DNA of 64,000 nucleotides from Gordionus sp. m RMFG-2023 (GCF_954871325.1 NC_088778.1:16147666-16211665), one strand, 5' to 3'. Shown: positions 13,301-24,924, counted from the first letter of the stretch. Notes: generated by a model not told the origin, from the sequence alone. Numbers and translations: made by a program.

Positions 13301-13865
13301 CGACGTTAGATAAATGGAAATTATATATGAGGGAAAGAACTGAAAACGCATTATAGAAACAAAAATATTATAAAGATAGGAACGTTGAGCCGTGATTTTG
13401 AAGAGAAGCAAAAGGTTTGGGTTGAAAAAGAAAGGATTGCGGGATGGCAAGAAGGGACAGTGGTTCAACGGAAAAGTGCGATATTGTATGAAGTTAAATA
13501 TGAGGGTATTGTTAAAAACAAGTAATCCGACCAACTGAGGGATGCTCATGTACAAGCTAAGGAAACACCCATAACAATGACTGAGGATTTGGACATTGCA
13601 GAACATAATGGAAATACAACTCTAGAAAAAAGGGTGGCAAAATCAACATTACGTTATCATGATGAATTCAATTTGTAGTGGGGAGAACTGTAATGTATTA
13701 ATATAAATTGTATTTTGTTAATTTGGGTTTAAGCTACAATTTATTGTAATAGATTAAATAGATTAACGATTTTGTAAAAATATATATAGATATATATTTT
13801 GTTATTGTAAACATATAATATATTTTTATACACAAATAAATCACTTCATTTCATTTGTTATTTTT
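10343..13865 (+). mobile_element. Old Ty3/gypsy-type LTR element, broken
   Basis: The left LTR begins TGTAATGTATTAATATAAAT. The right LTR begins with the same bases at 13,689, after a purine-rich tract (GTAGTGGGGAGAAC). The right LTR edge near 13,865 is approximate. Parts in order are a short gag-like region (about 10,600-11,000), reverse transcriptase (about 11,280-11,830; FSTIDLR, GLTSAP), RNase H (about 12,040-12,420; SCDASEDGLGAV, TDHIPLKY) and integrase (about 12,660-13,360; GHPG, VSDNVTQFTG, RNTPNATTGKSPAERMFGRP). The order RT-RNaseH-integrase places it in Ty3/gypsy. It is an old fossil with well over ten breaks and visibly diverged LTRs, inserted in the tandem array on either side of it. 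Confidence 0.8.
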
Positions 13866-14650
13866 ATTAATTATATAAATTTATATCTATTCTTAAGGAT
13901 CCTACTTTTTTAAAGCTAGCCATTTTGTCAGACCGATGAATGCTCTATTATCCCTGCTTATTATTTTGCATAACTTACAAAAAAATATACATAGTACATT
14001 ATTTTTAATATTTAAATAATATTATATAGTAATTTATATCTAAAAAAGAGGATATTTAGTACAATTTTTTTTTATTTAATGAAAATTATATATCTATTCT
14101 TAAGGAACCTACCTTTTTTAACGATACTACTTATTATTCCTGCTAATTATTTTATATTCAATAAAAAAGACTATACGTTGTTTTCTATTTTTATTATTTA
14201 AATAGAATTTTACATTTATTCCAAAAAAACAATATATAGTAAAATATTTTTATTATTTAAATTTCTATATCTATTACAAGGGTCCTATTTTTTTTTTTTG
14301 TCAATTGGTCTCTCCGAATATTATATTATTTTTATGTTGATTATTTTGTAAAACATGATTCACTATTTTTTTTTATTTAAATCGGATATAAGGAAAAATA
14401 CAAAGTATGATATTTATATTATTTAATTAAAAATATATATCATTTCCTAAGAATCCTACTTTTTTTAAAGGTTACCCATATTTGTATCCCCGCACAATAT
14501 TCCCCTCTATTTTATTTTGCATAAATCATAAAAGGACGATACATAGTATGCTATTTTTATTATTTAAATAATATTATATATCTAATCTTAAATATCTTAC
14601 CTTATAAAAATAACTTGAGAATTGGTTCTCTGAACAATATTCGTATTTAT
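13866..14650. repeat. Degenerate tandem array, ~140-210-bp units
   Basis: The anchor TATATCTATTCTTAAGGATC, followed by CCTACTTTTTTAAAG, recurs at about 13,883, 14,089, 14,267, 14,434 and 14,575. Each unit also carries a stretch like ATACATAGTA followed by TTATTTTTATTATTTAAAT. Copies have diverged by many substitutions and length changes, so the array is old. It continues the unit interrupted at 10,342. Confidence 0.6.
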
Positions 14651-15308
14651 TCGCAATATACTTACTATTTTGAATAAATTTATTAAATATTTTTATAATT
14701 TTATTTATCATTGTTTCCGTTCAATAAATAAGCTATTGATAATACACTCATTTATATTATGGCGATACATTAATTTTTTTTTAATTGACCTACTCTACCC
14801 CATACCTATATTGTATTTTAATTTTTTATAAAACTTTGATATCCCATGCTTTGTGATTCATCACTATTTGTTACTCACCACTATTTGTAATTCATGGCTC
14901 TCTGATTCTGTGCCATTTGTAATTCCCGCCCTATTATTTTAATTTAATAAGAAATTCATTATTTATATTGATAATAATTATTTTTAAATGTATTTTACAA
15001 TAGATTTAAATGCAATGTTTGTTTATTAGCGTTCCTACCCCCCCCCCCCCCCACCCCGTATATTTTTTACTATCCCCAATATAGGATCTACCCATACTCC
15101 CCTCCCCTCAATAATCTATAAATATTCCCACCTGTAGTACTTTTTAATTATAATTGTAATCCTTTCATATATTTTGGAAATAATATCCTACATTATCTTA
15201 CTATTACAAAATATGAAAAGGAAGGTGAAGATTTGAATATAAATTAAATTTAAAAGTTCAATTCACAACAAATGTAATAATAGTGTATATTTTGAAATGA
15301 ATTTAAGC
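14651..15308. other. AT-rich spacer with poly(C) run
   Basis: No gene is visible. There are a few short direct repeats of ATTTGTAATTCAT type near 14,860-14,930 and a run of 15 C at 15,038-15,052. Confidence 0.45.
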
Positions 15309-17108
15309 CAGTGGCGTCGCTAGGAGGGGGCGCGCAGGAGCTCGAGCCTTCTGAAAAATTTGAATAGCCCAAGCAAAAAAAAATTTATTAAATTGCTTTT
15401 TAATATCCCCTTGAACTAAAAATAAATTTTTTTAATTGCCCCCTGAACGATTTCTTTTATAATTTTATTGAGTAATATATAGATTTAATTTTATTATTTA
15501 AAAATTAATAAAACTATCTAAATTTTTATTAAATGAATACTATTTTAATTATTAGATTAGATTATACATATAAATTATATGTTCACTCTGTCAGCTTGCC
15601 ATCAAATTCTGTGTTAAAAATATATCTATATCACTCACTAAATATTAATTTAGCATTAACAGTTGAAGCTTAATTGACTTTTATTATTTAAATTATTATA
15701 TAACCTTAATTAAATAAATATAATCATTTATTAATTGAAAATTAACAAATTTAATATTGTAATTAGCCGAGTTCAAAATCACTAATCAACTACATTTTGA
15801 TTTTTAATTTTAATTATCATGTCTCTTCCTAAAATTATTTTCAAGGTCTAAATATAAATGAGTATAAGATATTTATTATAAAAAGTAAGTAGATAAATAG
15901 TTTATAATCCATTATAATATATAATTATGTATAAAATATTAGGTAAAATGCCACTTTTACAGACATTTTTGACAGTTATATAATGTATTACAGTTAATAA
16001 TTTTAAAATTTTAATAATAATGCTTTTGATAATAAATAGTAACAATTTGCATTCAATTATTTAACGCCATCTATTTATTAAATATATTATTAAAATTAAA
16101 TTTCTTATTATTCATCCCACAATGGATGTAATAAATTAGATATCTTTTCTTTTTTTACGTGTTTTTAGGAAAGCTATTTTATTCTTCTTTGAAAAACAGT
16201 TTTGAGTTAAATTTTTAATACGAATATATTTATGATACTATTACAATCTATTATTATTTTAAGATATAATAAACCAACTAGAAGTGGTGCGACAATAATA
16301 TATAAAATCTTAATTACTTTCATCATTGTTGTAATTAAAGTTTTATTTTGTTATAAATTTCAATGTAATGTCAAGAATATGTCAATAAATTATTATTCAA
16401 ATTATTCGGATTTTGATGAAGATGAAATAAATTCTTTTGTTCATTAAGTTACAAAATATATAATATTATAATAGCCTCTCTTTGTCATCGTTATAATAAT
16501 TTGGTGCCGAAGTGAGGCTAGTAATCTGGTCTTCAGTCTAATTTCAAGAGAAAAAATAATTATTGATGGACAATTATATTACAAATTTATGGTATGCTCT
16601 ATCAAAACCAAATAACGTAGACAAAGGAACAACTAGTGTAGTATTGGGTAAATGAAGGAAAATAGACATAAAAATATACGAGATGGTATGTGATAATGAT
16701 TTAATTATACTTGGCTGAATATATATTTAACAATAAATTAGTTGATAAATTTCAGGGAATTATTAGTAGTTAGGAGATTTATGTAGAGAAATAAATTTTA
16801 GGATAAGTTATTGATAAATTTAATAATCAAAATATTTAATGTGATAAATAAGTTTATATTAGTTATAAATAATTTGTTAACTGATATTATATATTAGAAA
16901 ACAGGGGCGTCGTTAGCCTTCATAATCTCAGGGGGCTCAACTAAAAAAATTTTATGGGGACCTTCGCCCCCATACCCCCCAATTAGCGGACCCCATACCC
17001 CCCAATTTGCCGGCCTACGGCCGGGTTTTATATTAATATATTATACTTTTTTAAAATTTGTTAACTCTGAACAATTTTTCTGATTTTCATATTTTGTCAT
17101 TTATTATA

Positions 17109-17137
17109 CTAGTAGAAAGCCCGTCAAAAATGACGGG
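17109..17137 (-). terminator. Helitron 3' hairpin and CTAG end
   Basis: The minus strand reads CCCGTCATTTTTGACGGG, then CTTTCTA, then CTAG, then host T. The stem is 7 bp with a 4-base loop. In Helitrons this hairpin marks where rolling-circle transfer ends. Confidence 0.8.
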
Positions 17138-17254
17138 GAATGGGATTTTTATTCTTTTTTTACGATAGATGTCATGCCAGGTTCAAGCTCACAATATTAG
17201 GAAACATCCAAGATCTTTTAATTTTAAAAAAGTTTATCAAGCCCAGCTCAACCC

Positions 17255-17643
17255 TTAATAACGCGAATTGGATAAATTATTATTTATATTAACTCCTAGT
17301 GAAGTGAATGACAGTGCGGAATTATTTGCTCTTATATTTGTTAAAAAGTGGGATGATGAACAATGATCCCCGATAAATAAACGTAATAAATTTGGTGGTA
17401 ATTGGGAAATTTTAAATAAAAATACCTTCCCATTCAAGCAACATGTAGAAAACTGAATATTTCTACATGAGCTTTTTGATAATTTTTCTCCGTTCCACAT
17501 TTTAGCATTGCAGAAGGCGCATATTTCTGTCATATTTCCTATATCTAATATAGGTGAGTGGTGGTCATCAAATATATGCCGAAATATGCATGGTAGAGGT
17601 GCCATAGGGAATGAGTGGTTATAGAAATATCAGTTGAAGGTAT
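17255..17643 (-). pseudogene. Helitron protein N-terminal domain, last exon of the array
   Basis: The minus-strand frame carries IGNMTEICAFCNAKMWNGEK, then FSTCCLNGKV, then NIRANNSALSFTSLGVNINN. This is the conserved zinc-finger-containing N-terminal part of Helitron proteins (C-x2-C, CC, then the NxALxFTSLGV block just before the Rep region). The exon probably starts at 17,643 after a CACCCAG acceptor and a 45-nt intron, in phase 0 with the exon at 17,689-17,847. It first reads IPSTDISITTHSLW, and the zinc-finger part lies in another frame, so one frameshift separates them. Rep should follow but sequence ends at the Helitron terminus 150 bases on. Confidence 0.7.
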
Positions 17644-17688
17644 CTGGGTGAATATAAAATATACCTATATATATAAAACATTAAAAAC

Positions 17689-19992
17689 CTGCAGGGGAGT
17701 TAATATCAGGCGTAGGACCTTATTATCCTGCATACCTGTAATTCTAGAACGGGTAAGGCGTTTGTTGAATCGCCATTTTTTTATTTGCTTATCTTTAATA
17801 GAAATATCATGTTTTGTAGCTATGTGAGGGATCAAGTTTGGGTTAACCTAAAAAAATAAGGAAATCAGGCAAAAATATACATTATTATCGAGATAAAACG
17901 AACATTAAAATACTGTACTGAACCTGTAAAGGGGTCAATATATGCATATCTCTAGTAGTTGGGAGGCTATCATCAAAAAATAAAATTTGTCTATTTGGGG
18001 ACTTATCAAGACTATTATGTTTTTCTGAACATTTATTTTGTATTTTTTGATAATTAATGGTAGATATATCAATATTTAAACAATTATAAGGAGGAAATAA
18101 AGCAGGGTTTGTTATCTAAAATAAAAACAAATAAAAAATTTTTAAAAAATGAATGCGTTAAACTTGCAGAGGAGTCAAGATTAGGATCAACCCCCTAGAA
18201 ATAGTGGGAATATCATCAGAAGCTAAAATTGAATTCTAAAAAATAAAAAATATAAGAACATTTATGCCTTTTTACTATATATATACACACTAACTTTATT
18301 TTATGTTGTTAGTATATTTTGCTGGGATTCACAATCCCTATAGCTATTCATTTGTTGATTGACCTGCCATCTTTTTCTTTCATTAATGACGGATAAATCA
18401 CCATCTGTACAATTAGTAAATGAGGTTAAGACAGGGTTTATTATCTAAAATAAAAACAAAAGAATAATTTAAAAAATATAAATGAATTGAACCTGAAGAG
18501 GAGTCAATATAAGGTTCAACTCCCTAGAAATAGTGGGAATATCATCAGAAGCTAAAATAAATGTATTCTAAAATATAAAAAAATATAAGAACATTTATGC
18601 ATCATATATATACAGCGTCTACATGACAGGATTTTCACTGGATGCAAACCCCCTTCAAAAACCTTTGCCTACCCCCATAAAAAATTGTTGCCGCCTTCGG
18701 CGGCGGTGTCTTTTTATCATTATTTTCACCTATAATTTATAAAGGATAACTTAAATTAATCTATCTCTACTACCAATTATCGATATTTTGTGAATATAAA
18801 GAATTTACTTTTTAGATAATAAATTCAATTAAAACCTCCATTATTTACAATGAATTAATTATTATGGCATTATGAGCTTGCTTAAATATCTAAATCTTTT
18901 AAATTACATTTAAAAGGATAGTTTATTTGGAAAACTATGTGTATGATTGTTTGCAATATATAGATTTGGTCGATGAATTGTATTATAATAATACTATAAT
19001 AAAAGTATTAATTTTTACAGCAATAAATTTTGTCCTATTTCATCTCAAAATTTAATAGATAACCCCCAAAAAATTTATCCTACCCCCATTAAAGCAGCTT
19101 ACCCCCTGCCCCCTCATAAAAATAGGATGCAAACTGTTCCTACCCTTCCCGCTCATGTAGACGCTGTATATATATATAAGGCTAACTTTATTTTGCGTTC
19201 CTAGTAGATTTTGTAGGGTCTCACGATCCCTAGTGCGTTTCATTTTTTGATTGACCTGCCATCTTTTTCTTTTATTAATGACGGATAAATCACCACCTGT
19301 ACAATCATTAAGTGAGGTTAAGACAGGGCTTGTTATCTAAAATAAAAACAAAAGAATAATTTTAAAAAATAAATGCATTGAACCTGATGAGGAGTCAATA
19401 TACCACCTGTACAATCATTAAATGAGGGTAAGACAGGGCTTGTTATCTAAAATAAAAACAAAAGAATAATTTTAAAAAATAAATGCATTGAACCTGATGA
19501 GGAGTCAATATACCACCTGTACAATCATTAAATGAGGGTAAGACAGGGCTTGTTATCTAAAATAAAAACAAAGAATAATATAAAAAATATAAATGCAATG
19601 AACCTGAAGAGGAGTCAATATTAGGTTCAACTCCCTAGAAATAGTGGGAACATTATCAGAAGCTAAAATAGATGTATTCTATAATATAAAAGAGTATAAA
19701 AAAATATATATAAGGCTAACATTATTTTGCGTTGTTAGTAGATTTTGTGCCTCGCTATTCCTAGTGCGTTTCTTTTTTTGATTGACCTGCCATCTTTTTC
19801 TTTTATTAATGACGGATAAATCACCACCTGTACAATCATTAATTGAGGTTATGAGGCTTGTTATCTAAAATAAAAACAAAAGAATAAATAAAAAACATAT
19901 TAATGTATTAAACCTGAAGAGGAGTCAATATTAGGTTAACATCTCTAGAAATAGTGGGAATATCATCCATCAGAAGCTAAAATAGATGTATT
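17689..19992 (-). CDS. Tandem array of phase-0 exons (~75-residue module), unknown
   Basis: Minus-strand exons, in transcription order: 19,914-19,992, 19,721-19,864, 19,604-19,678, 19,494-19,556, 19,384-19,446, 19,187-19,336, 18,493-18,567, 18,295-18,444, 18,164-18,235, 17,924-18,115 and 17,689-17,847. Every intron begins GTT and ends TAG. Lengths are 42-76 nt, except one enlarged to 619 nt by a MITE. All joints are phase 0. A long exon (ITSPVLTS…DLSVINKRKRWQVNQ…) alternates with a 24-25-codon exon (…ILASDDIPTISREL…ILTPLQ). The exon at 17,924-18,115 has both parts without an intron. Only two of these exons are damaged: a 4-bp duplication at about 19,965 and a TAA near the end of 18,295-18,444. 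The basic KRKRWQVNQ core and the fused Helitron domain suggest an N-terminal extension of the Helitron protein. Capture from a host gene is the alternative. I do not recognise the module. Confidence 0.6.
18613..19166. mobile_element. MITE inside an intron of the exon array
   Basis: Perfect 14-bp inverted ends, CAGCGTCTACATGA and TCATGTAGACGCTG, bound 554 bp. The flanks are TATATATA on both sides, so the duplication could be TA or 8 bp. It contains CT-rich and C-rich blocks and a GC hairpin (GCCGCCTTCGGCGGC, 18,691-18,705). It sits between exons 19,187-19,336 and 18,493-18,567 and leaves the exons untouched. No coding capacity is visible. Confidence 0.75.
19292..19602. repeat. ~110-bp tandem repeat, three copies
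   Basis: ACCACCTGTACAATCATTAA recurs at about 19,292, 19,403 and 19,513 with period 110. Each unit spans one short exon and a 47-nt intron of the array, so the repeat is an exon-plus-intron duplication. Confidence 0.75.
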
Positions 19993-20155
19993 CTAAAATG
20001 AAAAGTATAAGCATTTTTAGTATATATAGATGAATAACTTTATTTTGCATTTGTTTAATTGGGCTTCACGTCATATGACCCAGTATAATTTTTTGCTTGA
20101 ATATGAGTTGAATTAAGAATTGAATGATATTTATTTTTTGATAAACCCAGCTTTC

Positions 20156-20345
20156 GGCTGGAGTGTGTAGCATGAGGTAGGGAAATAAGAGAAAATTAAA
20201 TGGAAAGAAAATAGGGAAATTAAAAGGAAAAGGAAGGTAAAGATAAAGAAAAAGAAAATTAAAAAGTGAAGATAGGGAAGGGAAATGATGAGAAAGGGAA
20301 AGATAATAAAAGAAATTAAAAGGGAAAGAAAGGAAAAGAGAATTT
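20156..20345. repeat. Purine-rich tract
   Basis: The plus strand is almost entirely A and G for about 190 bases (GGAAATAAGAGAAAATTAAA and similar). It lies in the upstream part of the Helitron, 160 bases before the first recognisable exon. It is low-complexity and no protein is suggested. Confidence 0.7.
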
Positions 20346-20499
20346 TAGTATTTTTTAAATTTTGATTTTTCCCATATTATTTGAGACTGTTGTTAAAATA
20401 ATGAATGTTAGTGATATCTTTAGTAGGGATACATATGTTGTCGGCATAGCATAATCAGTATACATTTAGTATGTTACTGAAAACTACTTTGAGTTAAAA

Positions 20500-20860
20500 T
20501 ATATATCTTTATAAAAATATTAACATAAGACTAACATTTAACATTAAAAAATCCAAATATAAGTTCAAACCTACAATATCTGGAAAAATTATTCAAGCAT
20601 CCAAGATCTTAATATTTAAAAAGATTTTCTCAAGCCCACCTCAATCCCTCATAATTTTGAAACCAAGCCCAGAGATATTAAATTTATAATTAATGAAGGG
20701 GAAATCTCTGATTTATCAATTAGTCTACGGGTAAAATATATTACTTTATAAAAATAATAACATAAGACTAACATTTAACATTAAAAAATCCTATAGGTTT
20801 AATTTTGAGAAATATTTTTTAAGCCCAGTCCAACCCATAATAAAGAGAATCATGACAAAA
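20500..20860. repeat. Duplicated segment in the Helitron upstream region
   Basis: TAACATAAGACTAACATTTA, followed by ACATTAAAAAATCC, occurs at about 20,520 and 20,757. The downstream part (GCATCCAAGATCTT, TCAAGCCCA) also resembles the sequence beside the Helitron 3' end at 17,190-17,250, in the same orientation. Head-to-tail remnants of the same Helitron family would explain this. Confidence 0.5.
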
Positions 20861-21519
20861 TAACGTCTGCCCTTGTGAAGAGAAATTCAGTTTAATTTAA
20901 CACAATTTAATAGACTTATAATATTTAAAATTTTCAAAACAGGGAAATGTGATTGAATAAGGCAATTTATATGAAGTAGTTACTTGAAATTTTGTGATAT
21001 TTAGTGATACAGTGAAAGTTAGTGTTAAAGAGTAACCCAGTTTACATTAATCATAATTTTTTAACCACATAAGATCAACCTGCATTCAAATTTCCTATTT
21101 TTTAATTAACACTTTCTTGATTAAATTTACACAACGCTTTAACTTAATTAAAGATTCTTATTCTTAATCTATAAAGTAGATAAAATAATTAGTATAATTA
21201 ACTTAATTTAATATTCTTATTTAAATATTTAAACTTCAGAAAACAAACAGATATAAGTGAATAAGGCAATTATAAGGATTAGTTGCCTGAAAGGTTTTGT
21301 GATATTATAATGAAGAGTATGGAGTGAAAAGTGTAAGTGTAATGTAAGTATTAAAAGAGTATATATCTTTTCTTTTTTATAAAAAGAATTTAGCTTAATT
21401 TAATAATCTTACTTCTTCTAATATTTAACTTATGAAATCAGTGAAAAGGAAACTTTGATTAAGTCTGTTTTAGAGTGCCTTTATTTAGAGAATTTTTTTA
21501 AATAACTGGCACTCCGATT

Positions 21520-21700
21520 TCAGGAATTCAAAGAAAATGATGAACTTGTTCGTCCAAGCAATATTATTTATAGTTCTAAATCGCTAAAAATATGAAAAAA
21601 TATAGTATATTTAAAAATAAATTCAAGGAAAACGATTAACTTGTTGAACCATCGTCCAGGCAGTATTATTTATAGTTCTAAATCGCTAAAAGTAATAATC
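21520..21700. repeat. ~115-bp direct duplication
   Basis: TATTATTTATAGTTCTAAAT, followed by CGCTAAAA, occurs at about 21,562 and 21,664, each preceded by a sequence like GAACTTGTTCGTCCAAGCA. The two copies are adjacent and somewhat diverged. No gene is visible. Confidence 0.6.
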
Positions 21701-21778
21701 TCTAAAAATTGGTAGGATCATCTGTTTGTATAAAATAAATAAATAAAATCAACAAATAAACAAAATAAAAATAAATAC

Positions 21779-21850
21779 GTACCGATGACATTACGTAGCG
21801 ATGACATGACGTAACGATGACATGACGTCACCATGACGTAGTGAGGACAT
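21779..21850. repeat. Short GATGACATGACGTA repeats with a TGACGTCA site
   Basis: Four to five imperfect copies of CGATGACATGACGTA lie head to tail and include one perfect TGACGTCA palindrome (the CREB/ATF consensus) plus several TGACGTA half-type sites. The cluster lies just inside the 5' end of the minus-strand Helitron, where its promoter would be expected. A regulatory role is an inference. Confidence 0.5.
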
Positions 21851-22345
21851 CGGAAAATTATAATATAGATAGATTATGCATACAAAATAAACTGGCATAG
21901 AAAAAATCACATAATGCAATAATATAATTCTTATCAACTTACATTGACAAAAAGTTATCAAACTAGTATAATTCTCTGTAACCATTTTAGACAATGTTTT
22001 ATAGAATGGACTAATAAGGGAAAATTTATAGGCCTAAACCAAATCAACAATTTTTGAAGGAGAGAGTATAAACGACCAATCCAAATCATAAAACTATATG
22101 GTGGTTAGAGCTTCCTCTTAGATGACATGATGGAAGCTAGATAAGTAATCGAGAAAATTATTGTGAGATATTAAATTTCTAAAAGATTATCTTCCATTTT
22201 AAATGATATATAAACGACTAAACAGCCATTATTGTTTACCTAAAATATGCAATTATATGCTCTCAGCCGTTATAGTAATAATCTTAATTAAATTACAAGC
22301 AACACAAATAATAGATGCTGGTTAATTTGCATTAATAGTCATGAC

Positions 22346-24060
22346 TAGTGTTGTTAATCGACTGAGTCGAGTCGACTGAGTCGAAAACTGAGTCAAGTTT
22401 TGGGTCAAAAATATCGACTCAAACTGACTTGAGTTATAAACTCAGGTCATGAACTCAAGTCATCAACTCAAGTTCATAAAATATTCGTCCTCTTGGATTA
22501 GAGGACGAATATTTTATGAACTTGAGTTGTCGACTAGAGGAAGAATATTTTATGAACTTGAGTCGTCGACTAGAGGACGAATATTTCAGATCTATTATTA
22601 TTTATTATTAATTAAGATAGTTTTGTATTTTACTATTTTCGACTTCCAACTTGAGTCGTGACTCGTGAATATAATTATATAGTTGAGTCGACTAGAGGAA
22701 GAATATTTCTATGAACTTGAGTCGTCGACTAGAGGACGAATATTTCAAATTTGGTATTATTAATTAAGATATTTTTTGTATTTTACATTTCCTACTTTAG
22801 ACCTTTATGACTCGTTAAGTTATTATAAATTATATTATAGTTGTGTTGGCTAGAGGACCAATAGTTCTATGAACTTGAGTCGACTAGAGGAAGAATATTT
22901 CAAATTAGTTATTATTATTTAAGATATTTGTTGTTATTTACTTTTTACTTTAGACCTCCAACTTGAGTTGTGAATACAAAATATATAGTTGTTGACTAGA
23001 GGACGAATAGTTCTCTGAACTTGAGTCGTCAATTTAAGTCGACTAGAGGACGAATATTTCAAATTAATCATTATTTATTTAAAATATTTGTTCTGTTTTT
23101 TACATTTTTTTATTTTAGACTTCAAATTTGAATTGTGAAAATTGAAAAGAATTATATAAATGAGTCGACTAGAGGATGAATATTTCTATTAACTTAAGCC
23201 GTCTACTTGAGTCGACTAGAGGACGAATATTTGAAATTTGGTATTATTAATTAAGATATTTTTTGTATTTAAATTTCCTACTTTAGACCTTCATGACTCG
23301 TTAAGTTATTATAAATTTTATAGTTGTGTCGACTAGAGGACCAATAGTTCTATGAATTTGAGTCGACTAGAGGACGAATATTTCAAATTAGTTATTATTA
23401 TTTAAGATATTTTTTTTTTACATTTTTTACTTTAGACTTTCATGAGTCGTTAATATAAATTATATAGTTGTGTCGACTAGAAGATCAATAGTTCTATGAA
23501 CTTGAGTCGACTAGAGGACGAATATTTGAAATGTGGTAATATTAATTAAGATATTTTTTGTTTTTTACATTTTTTACTTTAGACTTTCATGAGCCGTTAA
23601 TATAAATTATATAGTTGTGTCGACTAATCAATAGTTCTATGAACTTGAGTCGACTAGAGGACGAATATTTCAAAATAGATATTATTATTTAAGCTATTTG
23701 TTCTGTTATTTACATTTTACTTAAGACTTCCAACCTGTGTCGTGAATACAAAATATATAGTTGTCGACTAGAGGACGAATAGTTCTTTAAACTTTTGAGT
23801 CGTCAATTTGAGTCGACTAGAGGATAAACTTCTAATTAATTATTATTTAAGATATTTGTTCAGTTATTTACATTTTTTTACTTTAGACATCCAACTTGAT
23901 TTAGGAATACAAATTATATAGTTGAGTCGACTAGAGGACGAATTTTTCAATGAACTAGAATCGTCAATTTAAGTTAACTAGAGGGCGAATATTTCAAATT
24001 AATTATTATTATTTAAGATATTTGTTCTGTTATTTATATTTTATTACTTAAGACTTCCAA
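22346..24060. repeat. Left arm, ~21 copies of GTCGACTAGAGGACGAATATTT-type motif
   Basis: The motif occurs about 21 times, often in pairs 35-50 bases apart, with 110-130 bases between pairs. Variants end in ATAGTT or ATATTT and are commonly followed by CTATGAACTTGAGTCG. Spacing is too irregular and the spacers too alike for a CRISPR array. The natural reading is multiplied subterminal transposase-binding sites. Confidence 0.7.
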
Positions 24061-24079
24061 CCTGAATCGTGAATACCAA

Positions 24080-24780
24080 TTATTTACATAATAATCTTAT
24101 TCCTCATTTTATTTTATCAAATAAATTCTTATTAACATTTTTTGATTGAATACTCAAAAAAATTCTTATTTACATTTTTTTGATTGAATAATAATCTGAA
24201 ATAATAAAATATTTTGCAGGTATCTGAATATTTTGAAATTATATCTCAACCGTATTTTGAATTTTATATAAGACAGACGTGTGATAATAATCAAACTATG
24301 AGATGACGGGTGAATCTTCTTTAGCACTCCTCCTCATCTGTATTTAATTTATTTTTAGTATTTCTAGTCCTTCTTTTAGGTAATTATTTTTTTTTATTTT
24401 AAATTAATTATTATTTAAGATTCATATACTTCATTATCTTATTCCTCTATTTATTTGATCAAATAAATTCTTATTAACATTTTTTGATTGAATACTCAAT
24501 TAAATCCTTATTTACATTTTTTGAATGAATACTATATTCTCAAATAATATTTCGCAGGTATCTGAATATTTTGATTATATCTCACCATTATTTAAATTTT
24601 ATATAAGAAAACCATACGTGTGATAATAATCAAAATTACGAGATGACGGGTGAATTTTCTTTAGAACACTTCCTTAGCTGTATTTAATATATATTTAGTA
24701 TTTTTATAGTCCCTCTTTAGTCATTCTTTTAGATAATTATTTTATTTTATAATTAATGGTTAATAGCTTTTAAAATATTT
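24080..24780. repeat. ~340-bp direct duplication inside the left arm
   Basis: TTATTAACATTTTTTGATTG and the later GAGATGACGGGTGAAT block occur at about 24,130/24,300 and again at about 24,470/24,640. The matching single copy in the right arm (26,770-27,020) is inverted, so the duplication happened in the left arm only. Confidence 0.6.
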
Positions 24781-24924
24781 AAAAAATCACCTCTTTAGTA
24801 AAGAATTATCTTATCTTAATCTAATCAAACAACAATTACATAATTTACTTTATTTTTCTGTTTCTAAATAAGATATAATAACATAAGAAAAAAATATTAT
24901 ATGGTATAACATAAGAAAAAAATA

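Larger units (their letters stand above)
17109..21873 (-). mobile_element. Helitron carrying a tandem exon array
   Basis: On the minus strand the element starts TCTATCTATATTATAATTTT at 21,873 and ends with a 7-bp hairpin (CCCGTCA/TGACGGG, 17,120-17,137) seven bases before CTAG (17,109-17,112). It sits between host A and T. These are the defining marks of rolling-circle Helitrons, which make no target duplication. The flanks joined (…TCATTTATTATA plus TTATGCATACAAAATAAACT…) match the uninterrupted sequence in the older X copy at about 41,855-41,900 over more than 40 bases with no gap. The 4,765-bp element keeps a Helitron N-terminal coding fragment but no Rep or helicase, so it is a non-autonomous derivative. 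The 1.9 kb upstream of the exon array holds duplications and a purine tract. Confidence 0.85.

Noticed and set aside
16232-16447. 71-codon plus-strand frame
   Set aside because: It lies mostly within an LTR (16,327-16,499) and has no recognisable product.
17615-17827. 70-codon plus-strand frame
   Set aside because: It is antisense to the array exon at 17,689-17,847, which has fitting splice sites on both sides.
22449-24000. CRISPR-like look of the regularly recurring 22-mer
   Set aside because: Spacing varies, the sequences between copies are themselves repeated, copies are imperfect, and the host is an animal. They are transposon arm repeats.
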